Shown one piece after another: positions 62,701-64,000 of a DNA stretch of 64,000 nt. Under the pieces are notes generated by a model. The model worked only from the letters and a program-made list of their open reading frames with translations, was not told the origin of the DNA and searched no databases. Position 1 is the stretch's first letter. Every line of letters begins with the position of its first letter. Source of the stretch: Trissonchulus latispiculum (lineage: Eukaryota; Nematoda; Enoplea; Enoplida; Ironidae); the NCBI GenBank assembly GCA_030248195.1, contig JASAND010008554.1:1-64000 (forward strand), written 5' to 3'. The position numbers and the translations under genes are program-made.

Positions 62701-64000
62701 TATAGGGAAATTCTCACCATCCACTGAGCACAAGTCATACGCAGAGTTCTCTGGCGATGAAGTTAGATCTACCACAGGTGGAATCTGATTTATAGGAGTT
62801 GCGGCACGGTTTTGCTCTGCAACATTTCTCTCCACCAGTTCTGAAACAATGAGGTGTAACGTTATTGAAGGAACGGTTACATTATTCAAAGACAATATAC
62901 ACAGACTGATACACGTGGGATGCAAAACAATAATTGAATATAACAAAATGAGATGAATTGTAACATTGGCTCTTGGGTTAGTTAAAAGTAAAAGAAATTA
63001 AAAAATTAATAATAAACAAAAATTTAAAATTTTTCCAGATATATTTCGTTCAGGAACTCTGCAAATAGCATTATACGGTTTGCAAGAAAAAGGAGGGCCA
63101 AATACCTACGTATTTTATAAAATTGTGTGAAATAATAATGCAAAGCGGGAAACAATGAAATTCAGATAAAAATAGGTGTCTCACCGCTAGTTGTATCTTG
63201 ATCACTCATAAGGGAGAGAGCATGAACGCCGAGTGACTCGTTTTGGCCGTGAGAGGCAGCCGTTTGCTGTTGTTTTTGGCGAGATGACTTCGATTGCTGC
63301 TTCTTTTTGGCTAACTGCTGTCGCCATCCTGGAGGTCCAACACTCATTCTAGCTCCCCGTCGTCTCTTCTGGCTGAGGGAGAAAGTGTTGACGATTTTTA
63401 AAGATGGATTACATTCTAAAAATAACATATTAAAAATTTGAAGAAATTTGTGTTGAAAGAAGAGTGAGATGAAATAACGAGTGCTTATTGGAACACTAAT
63501 CTCAATAAGTTAGGTGAGGTTTAACACTTCAATGTCATTCTTATCATATGAAGAAAAGATTGGAGAGAAGTAGAAGAGACCTGAACAGTTGCTTAATTTA
63601 TTTGTTCTGACGTTGTACCAAAAGCACACTCAATTGAAGAGATTGACAGAAAACCACAAGCAGGGGGAAAGATAATATTGCACAAAATACAGTTTCAAGC
63701 TTGAGAACATGAAACGGCTATGACACCAAATACACTTGGGAGCTTGAGAACATGAAACGACTAGAAGACCATGAGGACAGAAAGCAGAGAGGAAGAGAAT
63801 TAGCAGAAAAGTGTACATTAGCTTAATTCGTTTATTTTGACGTGGCAAAAAAGAAAACGATAGTCAAAAGAATAACACGAAATCGCAAGAATAAGGTACC
63901 AGAAGATGTACCACCAGATGCAGTAGGAGATGTGTGGCTGCTGGATGTCGTGTAATTGCTAGCATGGGACAGCGGAGGGGCAGAGGCAGCGAAGCTGGAT
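59759..64000 (-). CDS. Ser/Thr/Pro-rich gene with five tandem 33-nt exons, 5' end outside the window
   Basis: Exons in reading order: about 63912-64000 (partial), 63185-63415, 62718-62840, then 62316-62348, 62122-62154, 61833-61865, 61619-61651 and 61400-61432 (each exactly 33 nt), then 61095-61196, 60809-60943, 60473-60580 and 59759-60171. All junctions are phase 1, giving about 450 codons here. The 33-nt exons encode 11-residue variants of one pattern (D-S-x-x-x-P-A-T-P-x-x), so they arose by exon duplication. Other exons are Lys/Gln/Ser-rich. The last 137 residues look folded (FIFGVGDELACPLHTYNEL, FCKTHAVKPFINTGH). The alternative stop at 60441, without the last splice, is less likely because the phase matches perfectly. 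No known domain recognised. Confidence 0.7.
61400..62348 (-). repeat. Array of five tandemly duplicated 33-nt exons
   Basis: Five exon-intron units spaced 194-289 bp apart. Each exon is 33 nt, bounded by TTTCAG and a GTAA-, GTAC- or GTAAG-type donor, and all are phase 1. Four share the coding core CCCCGCTACTCCG or close variants (62122-62154, 61833-61865, 61619-61651; 62316-62348 more diverged); the fifth (61400-61432) keeps only the length, borders and the opening ATTCTCTTG-like start. Flanking intron sequence is also similar (TATTATTTCAG upstream of three of them). Confidence 0.85.

Overview
The window is nuclear DNA of an invertebrate animal. It is AT-rich. Its genes are interrupted by GT-AG introns with strong TTTCAG/TTTTAG acceptors, and it is packed with mobile-element debris. 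The start codons of five genes (ankyrin, polycystin-2, PrimPol, DUF3987 and RS-rich) lie 0-32 nt downstream of a 3' splice-site consensus. This fits spliced-leader trans-splicing and, together with the TTTCAG acceptors, points to a nematode or another trans-splicing lineage; the species cannot be named from sequence alone.

Layout. 1-1.6 kb: a long foldback element. 1.7-9.7 kb: an ankyrin-repeat gene on the minus strand, whose introns hold a 3.9-kb nest of two PIF/Harbinger-like elements, a palindromic MITE with a 10-bp target duplication and a tandem-repeat MITE. 9.7-14.4 kb: mostly empty, with one possible two-exon gene end at 12.2-12.5 kb. 14.4-23.4 kb: a polycystin-2 channel gene on the plus strand, resolved into 16 in-frame coding exons (726 codons). 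Its introns carry a hAT-type MITE, two hairpin elements and a minisatellite, and its C-terminal exon is not in the window. 24.1-31.1 kb: a damaged Ty3/Gypsy-type pol on the minus strand, with two in-frame stops in integrase, no gag and no recognisable LTRs, followed by an unfamiliar cysteine-rich, proline-rich reading frame.

31.6-34.2 kb is a 103-bp satellite array with two longer interspersed repeats. From 34.2 kb to the window end lies a minus-strand island that looks like a replication module inside low-complexity genes. Reading from the right end: a Ser/Thr/Pro-rich gene that enters from outside the window and contains five consecutive 33-nt exons; small unassigned exons; a 549-codon low-complexity gene; an intronless PrimPol (archaeo-eukaryotic/UL52-type) primase-polymerase; a nine-exon, 824-residue DUF3987-type P-loop ATPase; and a nineteen-exon, 764-residue Arg/Ser-rich gene. 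All internal introns are phase 1 in two of these genes and all 18 are phase 2 in another.

The pairing of a PrimPol with a DUF3987 ATPase is familiar from phages and plasmids. Finding it here in intron-rich genes next to an iteron-like satellite suggests a large endogenised replicon or giant transposon. That is an inference; the gene models themselves rest on frame-consistent exons read directly from the sequence.
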